Assembly: GCF_035222275.1 (NCBI RefSeq)
Contig: NW_026946360.1
Span: 682,001 to 746,000, forward strand
DNA from: Podospora bellae-mahoneyi
Taxonomy: Eukaryota > Ascomycota > Sordariomycetes > Sordariales > Podosporaceae
Direction: 5' to 3'
DNA length: 64,000 nucleotides
Numbering within the stretch: the first letter of the stretch is position 1; every line of letters begins with the position of its first letter. A program made the position numbers and the translations under genes. The notes under the pieces are model-generated. The model saw only the letters and a list, made by a program, of their open reading frames with translations, had not been told where the DNA came from and did not search any database. This document shows positions 1-10,749 of the stretch, piece by piece.

Positions 1-42
1 TTTACACCCAAGCTCACCCAGTTCTCGGTCCCCGAGCTCGAG

Positions 43-1398
43 ATGTTCACTTCGAAATCCCTCACAGCGTTGGCCATCGGCCTTGCTGCCATTTCATCCC
101 AAGCCAAAGCTGAGAAGTCTACTTTTGACTCGGATCTTACTTGGGTCTCAACAGATTCTTCTTTGCCCAAGGTTGTCATCTACAACGCTCGCGGTACAAT
201 CCTCTCCGCCTCCAAGTACGGCCGGCTCGACAACATCAACTATGGATCCGGTCCCCCAGTTACCGTTGACCACATGATCGGAAACGTCACTGAGGTCCTC
301 AAGGTGGCTCAGTTGGCTGTTGTTTCTTTCCCAGTCACAGGAGGAAGTGCCGGTCTCAACAGCTCACTCTACCTCAACATCACACAGCATGCCAACCGTC
401 ATCTCTGCACCGAGGGCTCAGACATCGCAGGTGGCATCATGTTCCACGGAACCAACACCCTCGAGGAGACAGCCTTTGGCGTCGACCTAACCCTCAACTG
501 CTCCAAGCCATTCGTCGCTACCGGTGCCATGAGACCCGATACCTACATCTCCCCCGATGGCCGCTCCAACTTCTTCCAGGCTGTCGCCACAGCCGTTTCC
601 CCCGATGCGAGGGACAGGGGTGGTTTGATCGCCTTCAACGATCGTATCACCTCCATCTACTATTCCACCAAGTCCAACGCCAACACCCCCGACACCTTCA
701 GGTCGATCGAGCAGGGCAACGTCGGTGCTTTCCTCGGAGGTCAACCGTACTTCTACTTCAGCGGACCAAGCTATCCCACCGGCCGCCCACACTTTGACGT
801 GACGAACACCACTGAGCTTCCTGCCGTTGTCGTCCTCTATGGTCACCGTAAGTTTTCCCTTCTGTCACCAGCTTGTTTCGAAGGTGCTAAGAGTTTGAAT
901 AGAGGGCTTCGACGCCTCGCTTATGTACGCGGCTGTTGCCAATGGTGCCAAGTAAGTGCCTTTCTGCCTGTTGAGAATCGTTGAAAACAACAGAACTGAC
1001 TGGAAATAAAACAGGGGTATCGTTCACATGGGCTCTGGCGCCGCTTCTCTCTCCCCCTCCGCCCGCGAGGCTGCCGCCGAGCTCTACAAGCAGGGCATCC
1101 CTGTCGTGACTGTCACCCGTTCCGTGACCGGTACTGGTATGCCCGGTATTGAGAAGGGTCCTGTGTGAGTTACCTCCTGTCAAAAGACTGGTATTTTATG
1201 TTTGATGACAGTTACTGATTCTCTTGCCCCCACAGCTTCTACGCTAGCTACCTCCAGGGCCCTCAGGCCAGAATCATGCTTCAGCTCGCCATTAACGCCG
1301 GTTACACTCTTGATGAGATCCGGAATTTGTTTGAGGCTCCTTTGAGGAGTGCCATCTATGCCCCTGCTCCCAACAGCGAGTGGTTTTCCGAGGTGTAA
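43..1398 (+). CDS. L-asparaginase-like secreted protein (type II family), altered active-site motifs
   Basis: Four exons: 43-847, 903-951, 1015-1164, 1236-1398, giving 388 residues; all three introns are GT-AG and keep frame. Residues 1-23 look like a signal peptide ending AKA, so the enzyme is probably secreted. The family hydrolyses asparagine to aspartate and ammonia. Family landmarks are visible: the first Thr motif at residues 47-55 (YNARGTILS), the second at 135-143 (HGTNTLEET), the STKSN lysine segment, and the C-terminal GMPG and ASYLQGPQAR-type stretches. Two positions differ from the usual pattern: the usual ATGGTIA reads NARGTIL, and the Asp of HGTDT is Asn. Known biology of the family says that Asp helps bind and activate substrate, so activity may be reduced or changed; that is inference. 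The start is the first ATG in frame with the signal peptide, 42 nt from the window edge. Confidence 0.9.
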
Positions 1399-2669
1399 GG
1401 CGGGAGGCATGAGCTCGTGTTTTCATGTACTTGATGATCAAGATCGGAACTGATGAAATGATGTGATGCTGGTAAAAAAATTCGAAATGGGTAATTTTGA
1501 TGAATTAATAACATTGATAACTACATGAACTGCGCCAAGAAATGATAGACCGTACAAAATGGAGACCATGGATCGGTATTTATAATAACTTGAGATGTCC
1601 GTTTACTGTGTACACGACGGCTCGCAAACGACCCGCCTTCGTTTTCACGCCTTAGTCTGAACGCTGCGGGGACCAGAGGAAAACAGCCACCAACCTTGTC
1701 GAATACGCAGCGCTCGGGTGAGCAGGATTACTGTTTGTCCATGCCCGCTTGGCTCAAAGATGCTTACGAGGGCAGGCTGTCCCATCGGAGTGCTGATAGG
1801 ACCACAGGTACCAGGATATTTGCAGGAATCCGCAACTTCTTTGTGCTTTGAATCAGCCAACCAGCCAGGTACTGTTTCACCTCCGAAGGTGGTGGTGTTG
1901 TGAAGGCTCTCATCGATGTCGGCGAACGGAACAGAGTGGGTATGACGAGTGAGTTGGGTGAAAAAGACGAGGAATTTTCAAAACTGTGAAACCAAAAAGA
2001 GTGATATGAGTTATCAACACACAGTTTGCTGGCCCGTCTTCTCACTGTGTAGTCGAAAGTAGGGCAGCTTTATCTCAGCAACACCCAGAAAAAAATGACA
2101 AAGGTCGCTGGCTGCCCAGGCGTTGGATGCTTCTCACCTTGCCGGAAAAAGCCATTTCCCACCTGCGCACAACGTTAGCAGGAAACAAGGTTAAAATCCA
2201 CTCCTTGACGGTCCTCATCCACCACCGAACGTCATTCCCAATTCCCGTGTGGTAGTAACTTGTGTTTTTCTTTAGACTGCAGCATGGCCCGGATTTACCA
2301 TCTCTCGCTTGAGCATCGGGGTTTCTCGCCTAGCCTTTCTTGTTGATGGTGTCTTCCCGCTTTGGCTTCAGGTTGACGGGTTGATAAGTCAAGCCACTAC
2401 CCACCTAATACGGCGGGTGACCAGACCTTAAAAAAGCAAAAGAGAAATAAAACTGAGTTACCCACACGGAAGCCCTGCAAAGTTTGACGTTGACCAGTGG
2501 CTCTTGGAATCAAACCCTGACCGAAACGAGTATAAGGTTGCTTAACCCTCCCCCAATTCCTTCCACTGTCTCGAGCATTTCTCCTGGTGAACCATATCTG
2601 ACTTGATCAGTCTTTCCACCGATTCAGCACAACCCAACCGACGAATACCTCGTACAACAGTCTCCAAAC
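1399..2669. other. Intergenic region, no gene seen
   Basis: About 1.27 kb between the asparaginase-like gene and the next plus-strand gene. Only short overlapping reading frames below 95 codons occur, with no recognisable protein. I see no tRNA or repeat. It should hold the 3' end of the first gene and the promoter of the second. Confidence 0.6.
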
Positions 2670-3707
2670 ATGGTTCGCCGCCCAGGAACCCACTCAACCT
2701 CTTCGGAGTCGTCAGACTGGGAAGACGCTCAGACCAGAGAGACGGGCGACTGGGCGTCCATACACTACTCGGACAGTGACTCGGAGCACTGGAGTTGGTC
2801 CGACAGCGACTCGGAGCGATCAGTTGGTTCAAACAGCGACGTCGAAGCGGAGGCGGAGGCCGAGGCAGAGGCAGAAGCTGCCGTGCAAGAAAGGATCGAG
2901 GCCATGATGAACACAGGGACGATGCATTCCCAACTCGTCGAGCGAGCGACGGATGCAGAGACGCCCAGTATCGAGTCCAAAGCACAGCTGAATGTCGGGG
3001 AGGTCACTTCGCTCCCGCTCGTCCTTCCGTCTGCACCCGTTCGCTCCCCTACACCCGAGCGCGTACAAGCGCAAACGCAACCTGCCCCCTCCACAGCCTC
3101 ACCCCCATCTCCCGGTTCCTCCGTTGTGCGTGAGGCGGCGCTTGCCACTGCTCCTGTTCCCACGCCGGTAACCACCACCGCTTCTGCTCCCACCCCTAAC
3201 CTGGAACCAACCCCGCTCTCCCCAAAAGCTAGAGCCGCCCTAGCCCTGTGCTTCTACACCCTCCGCGCTCAACTCGAGGCCTCCCTCGCAAAGGAGCTCG
3301 CCGCCCTTCCCCCTCCCACCCCTCCCACCCCTCCTCGACCCCCCTTCCGCGTCATCGTCGAGCGTTTCGACGCTTACGAGAAAGCGTACCTCGCCGCCGA
3401 GGAAGCCGACCGTCTCTACCGTCTCAACCACGGTCAGTCACCGAAGGGGTTTCTCGCCCGCTTGTTGGAGCGCTTCTGCGGGGATGGTCCATTGTCTCAA
3501 GTCGCCTTTGAGAGGGAGGTCCCGAGCCCGGCGACGTGGGACTGGCTCCAGGCCGAGATTGAGTACCGGCCTGTCTTGGAGGAGAGGTGCCGCAAAGAAA
3601 AGGAGATCAGGGGCCGGTATGAGGAGATGAGGCTGAAGGCTCGGAAGCAGTATTTGGAGACGCTAAAGGAGGGTGGAGTGTGGCTGAAAGAGATGGAAAA
3701 GATGTAA
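2670..3707 (+). CDS. Hypothetical acidic/Ser-rich protein with C-terminal charged helix
   Basis: Uninterrupted 345-codon frame. I do not recognise a family. Residues 1-60 are rich in Ser, Asp and Glu with repeated SDSDSE-type patches; an alternating Glu-Ala run follows at about 59-70, encoded by a short GAGGC-type triplet repeat. The middle (about 110-180) is Pro/Thr/Ala-rich and probably disordered. The C-terminal 120 residues are charged and helical-looking, rich in Glu, Lys and Arg, suggesting a coiled coil. There is no signal peptide or membrane segment. The length and GC-rich third positions support a real gene, although low-complexity composition can inflate open frames. Confidence 0.6.
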   Translation: MVRRPGTHSTSSESSDWEDAQTRETGDWASIHYSDSDSEHWSWSDSDSERSVGSNSDVEAEAEAEAEAEAAVQERIEAMMNTGTMHSQLVERATDAETPSIESKAQLNVGEVTSLPLVLPSAPVRSPTPERVQAQTQPAPSTASPPSPGSSVVREAALATAPVPTPVTTTASAPTPNLEPTPLSPKARAALALCFYTLRAQLEASLAKELAALPPPTPPTPPRPPFRVIVERFDAYEKAYLAAEEADRLYRLNHGQSPKGFLARLLERFCGDGPLSQVAFEREVPSPATWDWLQAEIEYRPVLEERCRKEKEIRGRYEEMRLKARKQYLETLKEGGVWLKEMEKM

Positions 3708-4021
3708 ATTGAGTAGATTAGGAACGAATTGTGGTGCAGAGTTACTGGTTTGTAGCTAAATAAAAAATTTTAAAAATAATTGAAAAAAGAATTAAGGAAA
3801 ATAAATAAAATAAAAAGTAGTGAATTGATGTAGAATTGAGCGTAAAAAGAAAAGCAGATGTATGGTGTGAAAGCTGCAAGTTGGTAATCACCTGTGGTTT
3901 GTTTGCGCAGTTAGAAATTGTTGCGGACATCAAGGGGGCTTAAAACGATGCATCCCAGATTCAACAAAAGAATTGTGGAGTGGAAAGAAGCGCCCAAAAT
4001 TCAAAGAAGGAGGAGAGGTGT
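3708..4021. other. Intergenic, AT-rich patch
   Basis: Positions 3757-3850 are a strongly A-rich stretch made mostly of A and T runs. No coding potential is seen. It separates the hypothetical gene from the tRNA. Confidence 0.6.
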
Positions 4022-4035
4022 AAAAAGGTATAAAA
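4022..4035 (-). terminator. Pol III terminator of tRNA-Ser
   Basis: Read on the minus strand, a TTTT run (4035-4032) and a TTTTT run (4026-4022) lie 7-20 nt past the 3' end of the tRNA, as expected for RNA polymerase III termination. Confidence 0.75.
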
Positions 4036-4041
4036 GAAACT

Positions 4042-4123
4042 CGACGTGGGCCTGATTCGAACAGACGCTCCCGAAGGAACAAGATTTCTAGTCTTGCGCA
4101 TTAGACCACTCTGCCACCACGCC
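4042..4123 (-). tRNA. tRNA-Ser (anticodon AGA)
   Basis: The minus strand folds as an 82-nt type II tRNA. The acceptor stem GGCGTGG pairs with CCACGTC with one G-U pair and a G discriminator base. The anticodon stem CAAGA/TCTTG encloses CTAGAAA, giving anticodon AGA (read as IGA). A long variable arm (GTTCC TTC GGGAGC) fits serine, and the T arm GTCTG TTCGAAT CAGGC holds the B box. There is no intron. Confidence 0.95.
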
Positions 4124-4211
4124 TCCTAAGAACTTGATAGCAAACGAATGGAATCTAGAATACTTGTACGAAGCTACAGCTATCGGTTTACTTTCATTAC
4201 TCGACTGTAAT

Positions 4212-5932
4212 TCAGTTCACCAATCTTGCTTCAACAACCTCATATGCCCAAAGGGTCTCTGGAGACATCCCTTCTATCTCAGGTTGCAGAAAGCACGCGT
4301 GAATCTGACCCCCATATTCGGAGCCAGACTCATCTTCCTCTTCTTCCTCAGACTCATCCATTGCCATGGCCTCCTCCCTATCCGTATCTGCAAAATCCAG
4401 GCTAGAGACACACTCGCACTCGTTGTCCGGATCTGAAGTCAATTTTGTCCTAGCGCCAAGCTGATTGTCCCACTCGGGCACAAGGACGATGATGGTGCAG
4501 TATGAGTAGTCGGAGTGGATCGGTGCTTCGTTTCTGTACTGTTTATGGCATACCGTTAGCTTTATGTTTTACGGGATACTGAGAAGTCAGAGCCTCGAAA
4601 GCACTCACCACCATGTACATCAGCTGTCGTTGTTTGTGCTCGTCGTGGCTCTCATTCATCCAAACAACCTCTTTGAACTTGAAGCGGCTGATGCCCCAAC
4701 TCTTAATCAAACGTTTAAGATGAGTTTCGTCACCGACTTGCCAATTCTGGTAGGTTTCCGCCGGAAAGTACTTTCCCATCACATATCTGTACGAGTCGTC
4801 CTCGTACCTCTCAGTGATGAGAACAGGACGCAGGTCGACGTGGTAGCCCAGGGACAGGAAACCTTGCCAGATCGCTCGGTCAATGCCTTTGATGGCCGAG
4901 GCGGAAAAGGTCTCCGATGTGTGCGATATGCGTGCGAGGTGTAGAAGCCAAGGTAACCGCCTAACCATAAGGATGTGTTAGCCAATGTGAGTGAAGCAGG
5001 GAGTTGCAGATAGCACCACCCTTTAGGCATGAAAGTCTTGTCGTTTTTTGTGTTTCGTGCATACTTCATCAGAGGAAGCTCGACTTCCATGGACCTGGCC
5101 AGTTTAGCTTCGGAAATGCGTTTCGGCGTACAGATTGCACGTCAATGTAAGTCGGTATCCCTTTGAGACAGGAAGAACCTCGTGTTCGCAATCGCTGTAG
5201 AACGCGGCCCATTGAACCATGTTGCTTTTAGAGTTCTTGATTGACCAATCGAACTTCATCGTCTCACCCCTGTGCCGTACCTCAAGCTCCCACCCACCCC
5301 CCTTCGAGTGCTCAGCAGGTAGGCACACTACTAAAGACCCAAACTGAGAAGGAGATCTTGGGGTGTCGACATGTGCCCTGAGGTGGCCTGATGGTCCATC
5401 ATACACATTGAGTTTGTAGAGCTCTGCTTTGATTGTGTGATGACCGATGCCAGAAGAAAGAAGTTTGGATATCGTGTCAATGATGCCGACATGGTAAGGG
5501 CAGAAATTGGTCGAGAACTGGGTAGGGTCGACGCTTCAGCGCCTTGCGATATTTCTCATCATATACGTCCTTTCCGGCCTTGCCAAAGGTTGCAGGGAGC
5601 ATATCGGCGACGAGGGCGCGTAAGAGCTCATCTTGCTTCCCATGAGGACCTTCTGGAAAGGTAATCTTAGAGCGGGATGCAGGGTAGATAGAGCAGTCTC
5701 GAGGATTCCAACGGAGAGCGATGGGGTCAAGATGTACAGCCTTGTCGCTCTCGGAGGGTTTGATGTCCGGGTGTAGAATGGGAAGTGAGCCGCCGCATGC
5801 AAAACCAAATTCATACTGACTGGTGTCCATCACGGTCTTCAACTCCTCCAGAAGAGTCATCGTATTGTCTTCGACCTCGATTGGACTCATGTTGACAACT
5901 GGCTTCGACTTTTGGCGTAAGTTATAAGGCAT
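4212..5932 (-). pseudogene. Decayed 2OG-Fe(II) oxygenase-like gene
   Basis: The minus strand reads as an uncharacterised fungal prolyl-4-hydroxylase-like family, but not in one frame. The N-terminal part begins at ATG 5932 and includes FACGGSLP. The core is intact in sequence: an HVD iron-ligand motif (in LRAHVDTPRS, near 5360), FGSLVVCLP, and QWAAFYSDCEHEV with the second His. A usable intron lies at 4608-4539, after which an acidic C-terminus ends at 4212. Frame breaks are needed near 5533, near 5120 and around 4930-5000, where LGFYTSHAY continues as SHTSETF in another frame. Several indels in one gene argue for decay rather than sequencing error. The function of intact relatives is not established; hydroxylase activity is inferred from the motif. 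Confidence 0.8.
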
Positions 5933-6434
5933 TTTGACGGCGGTGATAGATACACGATTGCGCCAATCGAAGAGATGGGGGGATGCAGAAAATGCTGCTT
6001 CGTAGAGGAAGGCACGCAATTTATGGAAGGAGAGCGACCAGACAAGGTTTCAGGCACGACTCTGCTGAAAATCTTTTCAACGCGCCTTCTGTGACATGTC
6101 ATCCATCATGGTGGTCGTGGCTGGCTCAGCTCTATTAAACTTGATGAGATTTGCGTTCTATGGAATGGAAGCCTGAATGAAGTTGGTGAAATATACTCTG
6201 AAGCCCTGAAAAAAACCCAAATCCAGTCTCTGAGCCTGTGGCTGTCCGCCTGGGAACCTTGTAAATTTCAAAGTTGTGCGAGACGCTCCGCTCTAACAAA
6301 TTATGCGAACCCCAAATTATACCCTCCAAATTATTCCTCTTTGACATTTCCTAATGCCACCTGCAAAGTACCTAACGTTTCAGACGGTGTGCACGCCGGA
6401 TTTACCCAAGAAACTGGAATACAGGAGAGATACA
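5933..6434. other. Gap between two pseudogenes
   Basis: About 500 bp with no coding signal on either strand. It lies upstream of the oxygenase-like pseudogene and downstream of the DUF3176 pseudogene. Confidence 0.5.
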
Positions 6435-8859
6435 TCACACGGCCTCAGACACCTCAGATAGAACAACTTGGCTACCCTCAAGTCTGACAAGCACCCTCTT
6501 TGCAGTCTCCTTCATCCCATCCACCGGTTGAAGCCCGCCGCCTGCCGCAGACCGAGACTCTTGGCTGAGCGCAAGCAATGGAGCCAGATACGAGTCTTTG
6601 TATTCCTCGACCACCGAGATGTCGCTTCTGCCTTCGGCTGCCAGTCTGGCACGCATCTTGACTTAAAAGACAATTGTGATGACGAGGAAGACGGTGGCAA
6701 TTACCAATTCGACAGCCAGGAAGGTAAGCTAACCCCAGGTGATGCTAACATAGGATTCTTCAATCCAAGCTGTACTAGTGATGTTGGCAATATCGCTTGC
6801 TACTTGGAATTTGGGTCTGTTTTCTCGTAGTCTATAGCTTATAATCAGCACGGGGACTAGACGGAATTACTTTTGTTGAAGAGCAGCGAGAAAACTTACC
6901 CACGTGACAGACCAATAGCAAAGTTCATGAAGATCTTCTTGATGCGATCTGTCGCCCGCCCAGGATCGAGCAGATTTTCGGGCTCAAGAAAGATGCTTGT
7001 CCAGAGCGGCCGCGAAATACTATGAAACAACAGATCCAGGTAAATGTCTTCCGGACGCTCTTCTGATTGCACAGGACGCTACTGAGCATAAGTCATGAGA
7101 AGCGCTTTCATCTCTGTTCCAATGACCTGGATCGCCTCGTATATGGCCCCGTAGTTTTCAAGGCCCGGCACTGCTGAGGGGTTGATGGGACCCTCCAGAT
7201 AGATTGTATTGTTGTATCGGTCGAACCTATCCTCTTGTGCTTGGTCGCATATTAGTTGATCTCCTGGACGTCGGCGCATGTGAAGTCCATGAAGATTCCG
7301 GAGCTAGATTCAGTCGGTGTCGATATAGAGTTCGCTACGGTGGTGGTTTGTTTGCCTTTGTCTACGCGGATATTATATGACTGAACACAGAGGTGGAAGA
7401 GGACTTCGATAGCCTCGTAGCCAACCTTCTGGATCGAGCTGAGAATCTCCGCGTAGTTGGATTCCTCGGCAACCTCCTTCCACTTCCATTCTCCCTGCGT
7501 TTCAATCACCGGAACTGTGCGGATCAGTACCAAAGACGCTACGTTTGTCTGCATAAGATTCTTATTGCCTGAGAACGCAATGCTCTGGTTGCCAGTTAGC
7601 ACGTCCATGAAGACCGCCAGCTTTCCCTGGTGTATAAGGTCGAGACTCCTGCCGTGTGGGTAGGCATTTGAAATCAATGCGTTCCATACTGTGATGTCAC
7701 CTTCGTAGAGAGTCCAGTAGTTGTGGTCACCACTGGTGGAAGCCTGAAGGTTGTCCTCCGCTCGAATCCTCAGATGGGAAAAGATACCTGCGAAGTCTAC
7801 ATAGATTCCCAATGAATGAATTTCATCAAAGGTACAATTACCCCTTGAGCAGACAGGTTAATTAGGGGTTATCAGGCTGTACTCGTAGTCTTCCGCGGGC
7901 CACGGGAGTTCATTGAGTGCCTTGTTAGTTGCCCGGACTAGACTCTCATGAACCGAGACTTTCAACATCCCGATGACTGAAACTTGAGCCCCATCTTCGC
8001 CCGGTGAGGGAACGTATCTTGAAGAGTAGTCGATGGCCAACTGTGTCCACGGACAGGTGAGGACGCATATGATGCTCAGGAATGCTGCAAGGGTGACAAA
8101 GTGTCTTGCCGGATTCGCCACAGTAGAGTGAGTACTCCCCATGATCCCCTGCTTGCCTGGTCAATAAGATGGAAGTCGTACAGTGGCCGGTCCTGAAGAA
8201 ACCAGCTCCATTGAGCTTGGCTGATGGCATTGGAAGCTGGCCACATGAAGGCTGCCTTTGCCAGGGTGGTCAAAAAAGCAAGTGTCGAGTTTAAAGATAT
8301 CTTGAGAGGCCAATTTGGTAGCTGCTTTTCGCTATAGCTGGCGAGCACAACCACAATGGCTGTTGGTATATCTGGTAAGTACCGACTGAGCCATTGATAA
8401 GGGTGACAAATCAGCCTTTCAGCACATACCCACGAATATGAGATAACTAACACTGATGGACAGCACCTCGAAGCCCCAGATTCTCTAGACAGGTTTAAGT
8501 GTGTGTGTTTGAAGGCTGTCTGGGACCGAGGTATGTCTGACGGAAAGTGTCTGTGGGTTACTGTTGTTGGCATGGGGCAAATCGGAGCTGAGTTGAGTGC
8601 TGTCTGCAGTTGAATTGGATCCAGATGAAAGTAGCTGACTTTTGATGGCGGCTGAATCTGAAATCACGGACCCTAAGTGAAAGCTATCGGTGGTCACCCC
8701 ATCAGGTTGCATTGGCTGCGATTGGGGAGGAGAGGGAATCGTCTGATGTTGTGTCTCACGGATTGCCATATGGTTCTTCTTGGTTGAGGCTTGGGGGTGC
8801 GCAAAAAGTAGAAGAAGTGTTAGCGTAGAGTGTGCCAGTCTCCGCAGTAACATATTCAC
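6435..8859 (-). pseudogene. Decayed DUF3176 membrane protein gene
   Basis: The minus strand contains, in order, the hallmarks of fungal DUF3176 proteins. A hydrophobic segment at about 8480-8330 is interrupted by a good intron (GTATGT to TTACCAG, about 8426-8370), followed by LPNWPLKISLN, a second hydrophobic segment, AISQAQWSWF and DQASRGSWG. Further along come a third membrane segment, a CSRGNCTF motif, a long extracellular-type domain, an intron near 6899-6810, and a last membrane segment before the C-terminal tail. The frame is broken by shifts near 8085 and 7265 and by in-frame stops near 8487, 7858, 6741 and 6662. At least one stop replaces the Trp of the usual WxWL motif (TGG to TAG), and several others fit C-to-T change. 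A Ser/Thr/Gln-rich leader may extend to about 9028. Intact relatives have no established function. Confidence 0.82.
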
Positions 8860-9802
8860 ACTTAGGATGGCCTTGAAGATTTGGCAAATTGGTCGATGGA
8901 TTGTCGATGGAGACTGGCTGGTTCAAATGAGTCTCTCGCGTATTGGATAAAGAAGCTTCCAGCGATTCGTGAGCTGTGGCGGCGTGCGACTCGCCTATTT
9001 GTTGTTGTTGGTTTGGCATGGCTTTCAATGAACCTGGAAGGCGTGATGAAGTCGGACACCGGTAACAAAGCGTAGTCTAGGGCAATGGTTTTTGTTGGAA
9101 GGAGAGTTACATAGGTAATTACCACTGTACGTCCGTGGACATATTTGCACATGTAAGCCTGGGCCCGATGACTTTCCCTCAAAGAAATGATGATTTTCGG
9201 CAGGCTCAATTTTCATATTCCATATGCGGCCCAGCCTCAGTTTGCTATCCAGTCATTTGCCATGGATGAGCTCTTACCTTTTTGTGCCGTATGCGACCCA
9301 GAGGTCGTTAGGTGGGCGCAGGCGTACACCGAATAACTCAACTACTCAGCTTTCACAAATTCAAGTTCATTGGCCTAGAAACAGGTCTATCAGATAACAG
9401 AGCTGCCAATCTCGTGCAGTGAGAGCGCTTGAGACTTGCACTTGTTGTGTGTGATAACATTTAGGTGGCCTGGTCGTCCCACTTTTCCAATCATTTCAAA
9501 GAGAATGGGAAGTTACCTAGGTACAGCAGAAAGTGCATTTGAGGCCAGAATCAGAAAATCGGAGGCAAAATCCAAGGCTAATGACAGTACCTCTAAGGAC
9601 CTGCATGTATCATGTGCTTGTGTCGATTGAAAGCGAAAGGCAGAATTGGGGATCAGCTTGCTCCACCGAAAAGGGGCAAGATATCACGGTCATGGTGTTG
9701 ATATTATATGCAAGGTGCACTTCCGTCAAAGCCCGATTGAACAAACATTTTAGCTAACCTGAACGGACCAAATCCTTGAAACCTCTAGTCTAGTAGCCCA
9801 AT
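8860..9802. other. Non-coding stretch beside pseudogene
   Basis: The first part may hold the remnant leader of the DUF3176 pseudogene (a Gln/Ser-rich frame at 9028-8756). The rest shows no recognisable gene, RNA or repeat. Confidence 0.4.
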
Positions 9803-10623
9803 TTAAAGAATGATGGTAGGCTGGGGGAGGTTGGCAGAGGCAGCAGCGCAGCGGCAGGCTATAATCCCATGTCAGTTAAGATTTCTAGAGAGTACCAGGG
9901 GCCAGGACGTGTTCGAGACTTACCGTTGAGACCAGCAGGGTAAACAGCATTGTACTCCTGTTGGGTGCAGCGCTCAAGAACACACTCGCCCATGGCCATA
10001 GCAATAGGTTGGAAGTTGACACCGCACTGGCACTCCATATCTCTGATGCCGGTGCAGCCCCACGCCGGGGTGAGGTTGTTGAAGCAATCGTGAGCACACT
10101 CGGGAATCTCGCGGACGGCGATCTCATCACAGTTCTCGGCAGGACCGAAGTGATATTCGTACGCCGGCGCGGCGCGGACTGTGGTGGTGGTGACGTTGAC
10201 GCTGAGGCAGCCGCAGGCGGAGGCGTAGTCATCATCACGGCGGCACTCGTCAGCGTAGGCAGGGACAGGCTTGGGGGCGGCGGTGACAACGGGAGCCGGG
10301 GCAGGGGTAGTTGCGATCTGGCCAGAGGTGGTATAGATGGTCTCAGTCCAGGTGCGCTGAGCGCCAGTGACGGTGACCTTCAGGTACTCAGCGCAGTCGG
10401 CGCTGCGGGTCTCAAGGGCGATGGGCTTGCGACCAAGGCCGAGGATCTCGCGGTTACAGCTGTCCATCGGGTTGCAGACTATGGGTGTAGGCTTGGGAGG
10501 TTGAGGTCTCCCATGGCCTTTGCCGGGAGGGCCTCCACGACCACCTCCGGAGCCTCCGTGTCCCTTTCCAACGGCACCGGCTAGGCCAAGGGTGGCAAAA
10601 GCGAGAATTACGACAGCCTTCAT
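9803..10623 (-). CDS. Secreted CFEM-domain protein
   Basis: Two exons on the minus strand, 10623-9924 and 9858-9803, joined by a GT-AG intron, give 251 residues; splicing adds a short Ala-rich tail. A signal peptide is clear (MKAVVILAFATLGLAGAVG). A Gly/Lys/His-rich linker and Pro-rich KPTP stretch follow, then a middle Cys domain, then a CFEM-like module near residues 165-230. That module has the order C-x3-C, GC, EC-x-C, EC, RC, with one more Cys just before it, for about eight in all. CFEM proteins sit at fungal cell surfaces or are secreted; some bind haem and some act in host interaction. No strong GPI-anchor tail is apparent, so free secretion is more likely. The position of the CFEM at the C-terminus behind a linker is less usual than an N-terminal one. 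Confidence 0.85.
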
Positions 10624-10742
10624 CGTGAGGATATGGAGCTGGCTAAGCTGGAGGAGAAGCTGTAGGCTGAAAAGAGATGGAGGAGGGAAGCGGTGGTGAG
10701 GAGAATGATCACAAAACCCAGGATAGAGAGTTGGGATGCTGC

Positions 10743-10749
10743 TTATATA
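10743..10749 (-). promoter_or_regulatory. TATA box candidate of CFEM gene
   Basis: The minus strand reads GGATATATAAGC here, about 120 nt upstream of the CFEM start codon, a plausible core promoter distance for a fungal gene. Confidence 0.4.

Noticed and set aside
4543-5090. Rescuing the oxygenase-like gene with extra introns only
   Set aside because: One plausible intron exists here (about 4961-5023), but it leaves the conserved LGFYTSHAY segment out of frame, so indels are still needed.
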